Notes under the pieces: model-generated | Told to the model about the DNA's origin: nothing | Seen by the model: only the letters and a program-made list of their open reading frames with translations | Databases searched by the model: none | Shown here: piece by piece, positions 11,407-22,302 of the stretch | Layout: every line of letters begins with the position of its first letter | Position numbering within the stretch: the first letter of the stretch is position 1 | Source: Entomortierella parvispora | Lineage: Eukaryota; Mortierellomycota; Mortierellomycetes; Mortierellales; Mortierellaceae | Length of the DNA: 64,000 nucleotides | NCBI GenBank assembly: GCA_963573315.1 | Contig: OY752147.1 | Location: 558,001-622,000, forward strand | Reading direction: 5' to 3' | Program-made: the position numbers and the translations under genes

Positions 11407-12181
11407 ACATGTGGACTCTAAAAGTCGGCGCGTCTGCCGTGCGTTTATCACATAATATCCCCCCAGCACTCATGGCATTATCATCATAACACTAAAGCAT
11501 TGTACTGTTTTGCATCTCCAGTGGTGATCAGGGTGGCAGAGGAGCAGGTATCTACAGTTCGATGTGAACAAATCGACACGATAACGTTTGTTGCTGCAGT
11601 GCGGTGGAACACAGGGTCAAAACACAGAAGTGTGGGTGACATGGTCGCTGCACAACAGCCGACGCTGCGGGCGATGAAAGAAGGGGAGGATGAAGGTGCA
11701 TGCAAGTGCAGCTTGATGAGAAGAAGGCGATGAAGAGAAGGGGAGGAAGAAAGGAAAGAAGGAGGGGGAAAGAAGAAAGAACGACTGTGCACGGCGTGGA
11801 TCCCCTCTCCACTGCCCGCGGTTCTTCCGCCGACCGCCCAATCCAGTCCATCCAGTCCAGCCCAGTCCAGCCCAGTCCATCCAGCCCAGTGTGTCCGGCC
11901 CAGTGTCGCCCCGCCAGTCCATCCATCCGTCACACCTCTCATTGCTTCTCATCTTTCCTTCCTTCCTTCCTTTCCTTCGTCATCATCGCATTCACCTCCT
12001 TCTCTCTCCCCCACATCTTCGTCCCCCCCGCTGTCATCTTCATTTGACTGACAGTCATCCTCATCTCCCTCTCCCTCCCCCCCTCCCCTTCCCTTCTCTT
12101 CTCTTCTCTTTTCTTCTCTTCATTTATCCTCCCCCCCTACTCTTCTCCCCAACTCCCTCCCTCCACTTCTCGATTCGTGCC
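11407..12181. other. Intergenic region with CCAGTC-type repeat and CT-rich Sla1 leader
   Basis: No coding segment is supported. Imperfect CCAGT/CCAGCCCAGT repeats occupy about 11842-11906. From about 11935 to the Sla1 ATG at 12182 the strand is almost purely C and T, a long pyrimidine leader. Open frames called on either strand here are products of this composition. Confidence 0.6.
11842..11906. repeat. Imperfect short tandem repeat (CCAGTCCAGC-like)
   Basis: Units of 5-10 bases built on CCAGT and CCAGC follow each other for about 65 bp, upstream of Sla1. Non-coding in any supported model. Confidence 0.7.
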
Positions 12182-15100
12182 ATGCCTTTCCTCAAGGTCC
12201 TTGTGGCCCTGTACGATTACGATGCCAACACAGAGGAGGAGCTGACTATCAAGGAGAACGATGTTCTTTACCTGCTCGATGACTCGGACCCCGAGTGGTG
12301 GAAGGCCAAGCTGAAGACCGCTGACCCCAACGAGCTCCATGTCGGACTCATTCCCAGCAATTATGTCGAACCTGTAAGAATGAATCCCTCCCCCTTCCTC
12401 CCTTTCACTGATGAGGGAACCACCTGTTTCCTGGCCTCATCTTCATCATTAGGGACGACAATGGCTATTCAATGCATTATACACTTTCAGCCTTGTCTCC
12501 GCAAATGAACTCCATGCCTCGGTCCGTGTCGTCGTGTCGTGTGCTTGCTGGTCTTGAATTGTTGACCTCAGTTATGAAATGGCTGTCAGCGAATGCTCTC
12601 ACGACATCAGGAAACGCCCACTCCACGCCTTATTTGAATGCATAATCACCTGGGAAAGACTATTGCCTTGGCCAAGAGCAAGCACAAGCACGGAGACAGA
12701 CTGAATGAATGCAGCACTCACTGACTGACTCGGTTCCTTTCAACTGAAAATAGCATCCCGAAGTTGCATCTGTCGTTGGAATGTACAAGTACGAGGCTAC
12801 GACAGAGGAGGAGCTCTCGTTCGAGGAAGGCGACGCGCTCACGCTCTATGAACAGGACGACCCGGACTGGTTCCTGGTAGGCAATGGCACCCATGTGGGC
12901 TTTGTTCCTGCAAACTATGTCGAGGTAAGAGTCAGCTTTGCATTAGATAAAGTAGCGGCAGACAGGCAAACTGTCCTTGATAGATGATCCCGCATCGATA
13001 GGTCAACTAACCATGGGGTCCTATGCTGCATAAACAGACTTCTGCTGGACAGGAACCGGCGACAGAACAGCATCAAGGCGAGTACGCAGAAGAACAATAC
13101 CGGGAAGAGCAGCATTACGAGCAGGAACAGCCCGTTTACGAAGAGGAACCTGCAGAGGCCCCCCGATCCAATGGCAGTGCTTCAAGCGCGGCACCTGCGG
13201 AGAAGGATGATCTCAAGTTTTGGTCTGTTAATGTAAGAGTACAAAAGGGCTTACTTGACCTTGGCACGGGTCATCTTGCCTTGTGTTCCAATTCTGATAA
13301 CAATGGTCGGTTTACTGTTCATCCCCAATATATTGGACTAATAGGAGGTCGACAAGAAAAAGAAGAAAAAGAAAGGAAGTCTTGGTGTAGGCAACTTGAC
13401 CATTTTCTTTGGCAGCGAAGAGGACAAGGTAGGGGGACAGGGGGTCACAACAGCCCATCGACTGTCACGCCGTCGCAACAGAGAGATTTCTTTGGCAAAC
13501 GGAAGCGGTTATTGTTGGTTCTCCCTGTTGCATGTTTGTTGACATGATGATTCAATTACTCTGCACAATGCACTAGTCACCTGTGCGCCAGTGGTCTATC
13601 AAGGACGTGGATAAAGTCAGGCAGGAAAAGAAACACGTCTATTTGGATCTCGGTGGCTCTACCCCTGCCTCATTCGACTTTCAGGCAGCTTCTAAGCAGG
13701 AGGCCGAGGCTATTTTCAACAAGATCCAAGAATCAAAGCAAAAGTCTCGCATCTCTCGCCCCGCTGCACCAGTTGCAGCTGTTCCTTCAGTTCGTGACTC
13801 TACCTCCACATACCAAACTGCCCAGGGCTCTCCTGTGGCAGCCTCATCACCAGCTCGCTATCAACCAGAGCCTGCCTACGAAGAACCAGCGTATGAGGAA
13901 CCACAGGAAGAGTACGTGGAGCCTGAGCCAGTCTGCGAAGGCCGTTGGGCTGTTGCCATGTACGACTTCCAGGGCGAGACAGAGGAGGAGCTTACCATTC
14001 ACGAGAATGATGAGCTCTGGGTTTCAGACTATGTGAGCAGCGAGGAATGGTGGAAGTGCCAGCTTGGAGATCTAGTTGGTATTGTTCCCGCTTCTTATAT
14101 CAGAGTAAGTCATGTTTCTGCAATTCCAAGCGCGCCTATTGGATGGTGTACTTCAATGGCCCACTCATTTCAATTACAACATTCGACCAATTAGTTTGCC
14201 GATGAGCCTCTTCCCGAAGAACCCATTATCGAAGAGCCTGCTCCTGAACGCGCTGAGGATGTAGCCCCTCCCACCCAGGCACGCGCCGTGCCAGCACGTA
14301 AGTGTCATCACGCTGATGAATCCCCAGTCATTGATTATGATACAAGTATTGTCTCGTACATCACATTTTCTGACCTTGGTTCTCCCCTCCTTCAATTTTT
14401 GCAGCCCCCACTCTCACTCCTGTCGCTGTTGTCCCTTTGCTCAAGGCATCGGAGCCTGCAAAGAGAGAGGCCTCTTCATCATCTGCCGCCAGCACACCTG
14501 CAGAGTCGACCTCTAAGAGTATGTGGAGTCTTTCGTAGTGTAAGAACCACGGCCATATGAATTGAGTGACTGACCTCGTATTCCATTGCAATATTTTAGA
14601 ACCACAAAATACCAGAATGTGGACCGACCGTTCAGGAAAGTACAAGGTCGAGGCAGAATATCTTGGATTCCATGACGGAAAGATCAGTTTACACAAGCTG
14701 AACGGAGTCAAGATTGCTGTGCCTGTCCGCGAGATGTCTCAGGAGGATATTAACTACGTGGAAAAGGTCACAGGCATGAAGGTGACTGAACCAGGCTTTG
14801 ATTGGTATGACTTCTTTATCAAGGCCAGTATTGCCACCGAAGATGCCCTCCGCTACTCTACAGTTTTCAGAACTGAGAAAATGGACCAAAGTATTTTGCC
14901 CGAGCTGAGTCGCGATGTCTTGAAGGGACTCAACGTGAAAGAGGGCGATATCATCAGAATCCGCAAAGCTATTGGTCTTGGAAGCGGCTCCCCAACCTCG
15001 CCCGAGTCCACCGGCACCACCAAGCCAAAGAAATCAGTCAGCTTTGCGGGAGCTGCTGTGGACGATAGGGAGATGGCTATGAAGCTTCAGGCAGAAGAGG

Positions 15101-17927
15101 TCTCGATCTCTCGTACATCTGGAGCCTCTTTGGCAGAGCAACGTCGACAGCAAGAGTTGGCAGATGAGCAAATGGCACGTGAACTTCAGGAACGCGAAAA
15201 CTCCGCGAACCGTGTCCCTGTCTTTGGATCCAAGAAAGCTGAGCCTCAACGCAAGAGTAAGAATATCAATACGACAAGCAACCATAAGGCAAGGCTGACA
15301 TTCGCGACATACTGACCCAAATTAATTTTTAGACACTCGTCCAAAGGCTAGCACTACTGCTCCTAAGAGCATCGATTCTTCTGAGTTCACAAAGATTAGC
15401 TCTGCCCTCACCAACAGCTCCAAGTCGTCAACAGCTGCTACAAAGAGCAAGCAGCCTGCAGCAGGATCCAAGCCCGCTGAGGGTTCTTCTTCTGCCAATC
15501 TTGGATTTGATGATGATGCTTGGGAAGTCCGAGACCCGAAGCTTCTCGCATTTGACTATGACAACTGGAAGGTTCAGAACAGAGACAATGAAGACGAGTG
15601 GATCGAGAAGTTTGCTAAAGGCACCGCACCCAAGATCATGGAACCTGAGGAGGATAAGCCCAGCACGCCTGAGCCCAACTTGCTCGGAAGCTCTTCATCT
15701 TCTCCTGCAGGACGTCCCAGACCTGGTGCTCCTGGCAGAACCGACAGTAACAATTCACTGAGTTCTCTTGGGCTTGCAGCACCTATAGCCCCCGCAACCT
15801 CGTCGTCTGCAGCCTCCCCAGTGGCCAAACCTGCAACTCCCACTGTGGTTCCTGGATCTCTTAGCGCCATTGCGTTGACACAGGCTGAAGAAGCCGAGAA
15901 GGTCAAGCAGCAGATGCAGCAGATCAAGGATAAGCAAGCGGCTGATAGCGTCAAGAAGGAGCTGGAGCAAGTCAAGCAGCAACAACAGCTTTTGCAACAG
16001 GCAGTGGTACAGCAAGCGACCCAGAACCAGCAGTTGATGCAGACGATTCGTCGCATGGCACCCCCACCACCCACAACCTCTGGTCGTCTCCCTCCACCAT
16101 TGGTGCCTGTCAACCCTACGGGACCTCTTCGATTCATTCCCACACATCCTACAGGTCAGGTACGTCCGCCACCACCACCTCCAGCTCCTTACAGCACTGC
16201 CTCTATGGGTCTTCCCTCGCTGCAACAGCAGATGACGGGCATTAACCCTCAGATGACTGGAATGCGCCCCATCGCCAGCCAGCCTACCGGTGTTGCCTCA
16301 TGGCAAAACGCAAGTACGTATTTCAAGAGATAACAAAGATGCGGTCCTCCGTTTTGTTCGAACTCTAACCATTTATGTTTATCTACATCATAAAATAGCC
16401 CCTTCAAATCCGTTTGGAATTGGAGCGATCGCTGTCAACCCTACTGGCATGGCGAGGGCGCCTCAAGGCATTATGGCCGCCAGGTCTGCCCCTCCAGTAC
16501 CATCACCTTTCATTAATCGGAACCTGGGACAAGCACCACCACCACCGCCTCCCCCTATGCAAAGCAACATGATGACGGGATTCAACAACAATAACAGTAT
16601 GAGTCCTTTGAACAACATGAGAACTGGCATGGCAGGAGGCCTTAATGCCAACATGACCGGCATGTCATCGGGCCCTATGCAACAGAGCGCACAGTTCCAG
16701 ACCCCTGCAATGACAGGAATGAGCAGTGGTCCTTCCCTGAACACCTTGGCGACTATGCAGACTGCTCAGTTCCAGACGCCAGCCATGACTGGAATGAATA
16801 ATAGCAACAACAACAACTTTGGCAGCCTCCAGAGCAACATGACGGGTATGAATATGAACAACAACAACAGCCCGCAATTCCAGACGCCAATGATAACCGG
16901 CATGAACAACAACAGCAACATGTTGAGCAACAGCGGAAACAACAACTTTGGTGGACTCCAGAGCAACATGACTGGAATGAACAGCAACAGCAACAGCAAC
17001 AATAGCCTGTCAGGCTTGGGCGGTCTTGGCAACAATAACCTGTTGAACAAGTCACCATCGCTGTCCAACAGTGGCTTTGGTAATAGGTCATCGCCTCTGG
17101 GACAGTCTCGAATCTTGCAGACGCCATCATCCTCCTCCATGTCCGGTTTTGGTACTGGCGGCAATTTTGGCAACAACAACCTTGGGGGCAACCTCAACAT
17201 CAACAACCTTGGGGGCAACCTCAACAACAACAACAACATGGGCGGTGGACTCGGCAACAGCAGTCTCGGTAGTGGTGGCAGCTTAACGCCCTTGCAGGTT
17301 CAGCCCACAGGAAACTTGCCCATGGCCTCATCATACATGCGTGCGCCTACGACGTCACTGGGATCTGGATTCAATAACAACCAAATGACGGGTATGAACA
17401 ACAACAACCAAATGACGGGTATGAACAACAACAGCTCAATGATGGGTTCCAACATGACGGGTATGAACAACGGCATGAACGGAATGGGCGGAAACCTGAA
17501 CAACAATATGGTTGGTATGAGCAACAACAGCAACAACAACTCGATGGGATCTGGCTTCAGTAACAACCAGATGACCGGAATGAACGGAATGAACAACAAT
17601 AACAACTCTATGGGCTCTGGCTTTAACAATAACAACCAGATGGGATCCATGAACTCAAACATGACCGGTATGGGCAACAATAACATGGGATCTGGCGGGT
17701 TCAACAGCAACAACAATAACCAGTTGGGCGCCATGATGCCTCAGATGACTGGCATGGGCAACAACCAGATGATGGGTGCCAATATGACGGGCATGAACGG
17801 TATGAACATGGGCAACAACATGGGTAATAACATGGGTAACAACATGGGCAACAACATGGGCAACAACATGGGCAACAACATGGGCAACAACATGGGCAAC
17901 AACGGACAGTTCCAGAGGAACTGGTAA
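12182..17927 (+). CDS. SLA1: Endocytic coat adaptor Sla1 (SH3, SHD1, SHD2)
   Basis: Ten exons (12182-12373, 12754-12924, 13038-13232, 13345-13428, 13577-14104, 14195-14297, 14405-14518, 14600-15256, 15333-16313, 16399-17927) give about 1517 residues. In order: SH3-1 (about 4-64, VALYDYDANTEEELTIKEND), SH3-2 (about 68-121), a PH-like region, SH3-3 (about 335-393), SHD1 (about 467-530, RMWTDRSGKYKVEAEYLGF), which in yeast binds NPFxD cargo signals, and the SAM-like SHD2 (about 533-600). A Gln-rich coiled coil and polyproline segments follow. The last ~500 residues are Asn/Gly/Met-rich with many xxTG motifs. Sla1 links cargo, clathrin and actin regulators (Las17, Pan1) at endocytic sites. All exon joins keep frame and restore domain sequence. 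Confidence 0.95.
17805..17900 (+). repeat. 12-bp coding minisatellite in the Sla1 tail
   Basis: Eight tandem copies of AACATGGGCAAC, with two units showing C-to-T changes, encode (Asn-Met-Gly-Asn)8 just before the Sla1 stop codon. Such repeats change length easily by slippage, so copy number may vary between strains. Confidence 0.9.
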
Positions 17928-18147
17928 AGCCCTATAAATATTACCACCTCGAAGTAATCTTTTGTCTGTGAGGAAATAAAAATAAGAATCGTTTTGACTG
18001 CCATTGACACAGATCGCGGATATTTTTAATCCTTCAATGTTATCTGTTTTGGAGAACGAAATCGTTGACACATTGTTGGTTTCCCACAAGAGCAGTTCTA
18101 TTTGAACGGCGGGGGTAAACGGTGGGAACCAGTGTCAAAGGATGATG

Positions 18148-19725
18148 TTATCTGGTAAAACTACGAGTGAGCAAGGATTGGGTTGTCGGCTGCCTGTAAA
18201 GTCGTATAGATGCCAACTTTATCCCCGTGACAAGTCGTATCCAACTGCTCGAGTAGCGCTCGCGGTAACGACTCGTCAGACTCTGTGTGTTGGCAAATTC
18301 CGCCATCATACTATTGAAAAACAGTTCCATGTCCACAGGCGACCATCCAACTTGCAGGAAAGCGTCCACCAACTTGTCTGAGATCTCCAAAAATATATTC
18401 CGGACTTCCTTTTGTTGATTGATCATACATCCAACAGAGAGCATGTTGCGAAGGACAACTTTGAAATTACTCTGTATCCGTTCGAGAACAGGTGGGTGTG
18501 CTGATTGTGCCAAGTTGTTGGACACTCGATTCCGTAACTCTTCCAAGACAGCTCGATCATTCAACATCAACGCCTTGAGATCACGTACATCCTGGGCCAA
18601 GTTCGGATCAAATGCTGGTAAGGTGTCCGTAGTTTGTGCTGTCCAGTATTGCATGAAAACCTCCCCACAGTATTCGAAATCCGTAAACTGGTAACATGAA
18701 AGTCGTTTCCGAAAAGTATCCAGTTTGTTGTCCGCTATAAAGAGGATGTGCGCGTATTGCCTAATAAGAGAGATTGTTGGCGTTGGCCATGTCAGAACTG
18801 TGGACAATGCAATCGACAGTTTGGACGATCACTCGCTGCATCAGGAGACTAACCTTGCAAGGTGATGCGGCAAGAGAAACTGGTGCTCAATGTCCTGTAC
18901 TAGACTCCGACCTTCTGCGTCTTCGACCTTTTTCATGACACGCTTGAGGTTGTCAAACTACCGTGGGAGAAGATTAAAGTAAGTTCTTCTGTAACATCAA
19001 AACATGATTCTTTGCAAGGCGATTATAGTACCTGACGACGACAACTAGTGAGTTTTACGCCAGTCTTTTCATGGACTTCATCCAGATCTTTTCTAGTTCT
19101 TGAGTTCAGCTTCTTGCCCAAGATTTCCCTGACAACTGACTCGTCAAAGCTGTAATACCTAATGGGGTCGAAACAGCAGAAGATCAGCGCATGTCCATCA
19201 AACAGATCGAGAGAGCGATCACCTGGACCATTCCCAGATCGACGTCTTGTTCGATTATTTCGTTGTGGAATGTTTACCTCTCGACCAAGTGCTGCTTCGC
19301 ACTCTGTGACAGCGGAAACATGAATTGACCGGCAAAATGCCTGGGGTGATGCAGATAATGGTGCATCATTTCATATGTCCTGAACTGAGAGGTGATGTAG
19401 CTCTTGAGGACACGCGACGGAACCGGAGGTTGGATTGCAGGCATACGTAGGATCGTCGCTTGGTCAACTAAAAAAAAAATTAAAAATACGCGACAAGGCA
19501 TGTTAAAAATATAGCACAAGTTTCTTTGCAGTTCGAATGGAGAGCAATTCGCAGTTAACATGCATATATGCATGCAGCGAACAGAGAACTCTCTGTCTTC
19601 TCATTCCCTGCTCTTTTCAACCATGCTATTGCTCATGCTTTACCATTATGACCCAGTAGCCAAAGCTGCAAGATTGATTCATCCAGCACCACAGCGCTGG
19701 ACGTGGTCACCATCCATTCAGACAT
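18148..19725 (-). CDS. FIBP homologue (acidic FGF intracellular-binding protein family)
   Basis: Five minus-strand exons (19725-19644, 19467-19278, 19158-19032, 18957-18854, 18760-18148) give about 371 residues; human FIBP has about 360. Diagnostic segments are [15 protein letters not shown] near the N-terminus, [58 protein letters not shown] and [17 protein letters not shown], which follow the FIBP order. The molecular role in fungi is unknown; the family name comes from an animal binding partner, so ligand binding should not be inferred here. All five joins keep frame. The start at 19725 (MSEWMVTTS) fits the family length. It diverges from the ZNHIT3 gene, with 389 bp between starts, and runs tail-to-tail with Sla1. 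Confidence 0.88.
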
Positions 19726-20114
19726 TGAATAAAGGAAGACTGGCTTCAAAAGGGGAAACGCCTGGGAGAATGAGAATGGAGTGAGATGGAATGCGTGTTC
19801 TCTGCAGCCTTCTTGGGCTTGAAGATTTCGCAGAGGGTATGGTAGAGTAGTATGACAGAGACACAGATGCAAAGCAGAGATGCCCTGCAATAGAATGGAG
19901 ACAAAGGAGCTGTTGGAGAAAGAGAACAAAAGAAGAAGGAAAGCGTTCATGGGATGAAGCGAATGCACTGCACAAAATAAGTGCGGGTCACGTGAGTGTA
20001 GAAATCTGTGGTCCTGGATGCAAAGATGCATGCAACCTTTTTTTTGTCCTCTCTTCTTCTTCTTGATCTCCACCATTTTATTCAAGCAACATCAAAGGAG
20101 CTTGGAATCAGCAA

Positions 20115-20854
20115 ATGGACAAGACGAAAAAGATCTGTGGGGTGTGCAGCACCAATCAATCGAAATACAAATGCCCAACATGCACTCTACCTTAGTATGT
20201 GCTCTCCTGATCAACCTGCATGCTACAACAAATCTAACAAAAAAAACCCCGAGCAAGAATTGACAATGACTTTCTGCTCTCCATCATAGTTGCTCATTAG
20301 TTTGCTATAAAACTCACAAAGGTAAAGCGCCGAACGGGTGGGCGATCCATTGTCACAGCGACTCGTTAGATAGCAACTAACGATGATCTGCCGTATTCAC
20401 TGACCAACAGAACAACCATGCGTCAAGCCAGAACCAATCCCTGAGCCAGGTAACCCAAAAGCCAATAAACAGGTCTTGAACTGCACTCAAAATCTTGGTC
20501 GATCAGCTAACAAATACACTGCAACTGTGCCTAGAAACAATACCCGTTCCCCCCGTGGCGCCCCAGCCGGACTATCTCAAAGAAGAATCGGTAGCCTTGT
20601 TGAACGAAGAACAATTGGGACGGCTCTCGAAAGCAGCAAGTATCCAGGAAATGCTAAAGGACGAGAGATTGAGGAGGCTCATCAAAATGATTGACACGAG
20701 CGAGAATCCAGAGTATCTGCTGGACAAGTCCAGAAAGGAAGATCAGCGATTCATGGAGTTTTCAGAAGAGATTCTTGCCATCGTACGACGCGCGCCTGGA
20801 GACACTGGAGTAGAACAGGCATTGGAGGCATTGGGTATGCCCGCTCGCGACTAA
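20115..20854 (+). CDS. HIT-type zinc-finger protein ZNHIT3
   Basis: Four exons (20115-20194, 20290-20321, 20411-20449, 20535-20854) give 156 residues, practically the length of human ZNHIT3 (155). The zinc finger has ligands C8, C11, C20, C23, C28, C32, H36 and C41, with the spacing expected of a zf-HIT domain. The C-terminal part (SVALLNEEQLGRLSKAASIQ, then EMLKDERLRRLIKMID) matches the ZNHIT3 C-terminal helical region. ZNHIT3 works with NUFIP1/Rsa1 in assembling box C/D snoRNPs. The finger is split over three exons, one only 32 nt. The final acceptor (CCTAG ending at 20534) is chosen because other AGs break the frame. Confidence 0.88.
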
Positions 20855-21186
20855 TTTTTATCCTATCATGGACTGTACATTATTAAAGAACTTTTGCATC
20901 AGAGCGGCAAACAAATGGGCTAAGTGCATCATCGTTGTGTGATGTCAGGCGATGGGATCAGAGTGCCCAGGGAGAACCCCTATGTACAGTTCCTGCTTGC
21001 TGATCTCCACCACCATGAGAGCTGGTTGATGATGACACTAAGCTACTGATACCTTACTTGCACTGATTGGAGGATCCGTGAGTATTTAAACCGTCGTCGG
21101 GTAATAGCGCACACCCACTTTTACCCTCTCACTCACAGAAACGAAGACGAAGATTACCCACCTCCCCACCTCAGTTTACCCACAAC
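20855..21186. promoter_or_regulatory. Intergenic, ZNHIT3 3' end and promoter of the 8-cysteine protein
   Basis: A likely 3' processing region (ATTATTAAAG near 20880) is followed by a short leader rich in CCC/ACC before the ATG at 21187. TATTTAAA near 21083-21090 could serve as a TATA element about 100 bp upstream. Confidence 0.35.
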
Positions 21187-21765
21187 ATGTCCCAGCTCGG
21201 TTCTCGCTTCTGCCTGGTTGCCGCCATTCTATTGTCCCTCCTTGGCTGCACACTTCTCCCAATCCCCGCTCGAGCTCAATCTGGAAGCGGAGCTCAAGTC
21301 CAATTTCCTGCATCGTCGTCATTCTGTGTGGCCTGCCAGCCGGCATTTGCAACCTCGGCTTGTCAGACCATCTTAAACTCGATCGCACAAGGCTCTGCCA
21401 CCCCGATTTCGAATGCGACCCTGGCCAGCTGTCAGTGCTCGAGTACGTTCCTGAGTGTGTACTCGAGCTGTGTTCAATGCTTTAAGGACACGAACCAGCT
21501 ATCTCTGGTCTTCGGAAGTTCTCAGGCACCCACTCAAGCGAGCCTGCAGACCTATTGCAATGCGGTTGGTCCTCAGGGAACCACGACAATGACAACTGTC
21601 ACTACCGTGACGGTGACCAAGACTTCGGGCTCTGGAAAGCCAACTTCGACTTCGAATCCGAATTCAGCCATGATCTTGAAGGTTGCGCCTGAGGACCAGA
21701 CGTCGACGGTCGTGTACTCGGTTCTGGCTGCAGTTCTGTTGGCATATACAGTGATGCTGTCTTGA
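21187..21765 (+). CDS. Secreted 8-cysteine protein, probably GPI-anchored
   Basis: A single exon of 192 residues. An N-terminal signal peptide (hydrophobic core VAAILLSLLGCTLLPI, cleavage near ARA-Q) is followed by a cysteine-rich domain with spacing C-x2-C-x8-C-x22-C-x-C-x10-C-x2-C-x25-C. Next comes a Thr/Ser/Val-rich stalk (TTTMTTVTTVTVTKTS) likely to be O-mannosylated. The C-terminus is hydrophobic (VVYSVLAAVLLAYTVMLS), fitting a GPI-attachment signal or a single tail anchor. It has the 8-Cys count of CFEM proteins, but the spacing differs and I see no CFEM aspartate. Probably a wall or plasma-membrane surface protein of unknown function. Confidence 0.75.
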   Translation: MSQLGSRFCLVAAILLSLLGCTLLPIPARAQSGSGAQVQFPASSSFCVACQPAFATSACQTILNSIAQGSATPISNATLASCQCSSTFLSVYSSCVQCFKDTNQLSLVFGSSQAPTQASLQTYCNAVGPQGTTTMTTVTTVTVTKTSGSGKPTSTSNPNSAMILKVAPEDQTSTVVYSVLAAVLLAYTVMLS

Positions 21766-22302
21766 TGCGATGCGATACTGATCCCGCTACTCAAAGCCAA
21801 GACAGCGAATCACGTCAATAAAAAAAAAATAAAAAAAATGTCGTGCGACGAGAGGAAATGCCTGTTTCTTAGGTGACAAAAAGAGCAAAAGCGCGCGAAT
21901 GCATTGGTGCCAGTGAATAACGGTCGCCGGGGGGATGGATCATGATGACCGCACGACCGTAAAAAACTAGGGGGCAGTGGCGAATTCCAAACCCCGGGTC
22001 TGACCACCACCAGCAGCAGCAGCCGCTGGAATGATATCATCATCACCGCACGCACACCCCGCGCTTTTTTTTTTTTTTGAATGACTGTCCGCCACTGAAT
22101 AAATACTGATGATTATTTCACGCGTTTCCCTTTTCTTGCTCCTTTTCTTCACTCTCGCTGCATCCCCTTGTCTTTTTACATACACCCGTATTTTCTTTCC
22201 CAGGCACCCCACCTGTTTCTGCCCACTTTCCCGTTACTCTGAACAACAGCAACACCAAGCATAACCCTGGAACTATATCAACACAACAACATCGACATCA
22301 AT
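21766..22302. other. Intergenic region
   Basis: No gene seen. Poly-A runs follow the previous gene (about 21820-21838); a 12-base T run lies at about 22066-22078. The strand becomes CT-rich toward the ATG at 22303. Confidence 0.45.

Noticed and set aside
11484-12047. Several open frames of 77-152 residues on both strands
   Set aside because: They arise from the CCAGTC repeat and CT-rich leader of Sla1; no codon structure or splice support.
15574-18089. Antisense open frames of 90-190 residues across Sla1
   Set aside because: Mirror images of the low-complexity Asn/Gly/Pro-rich Sla1 exons.
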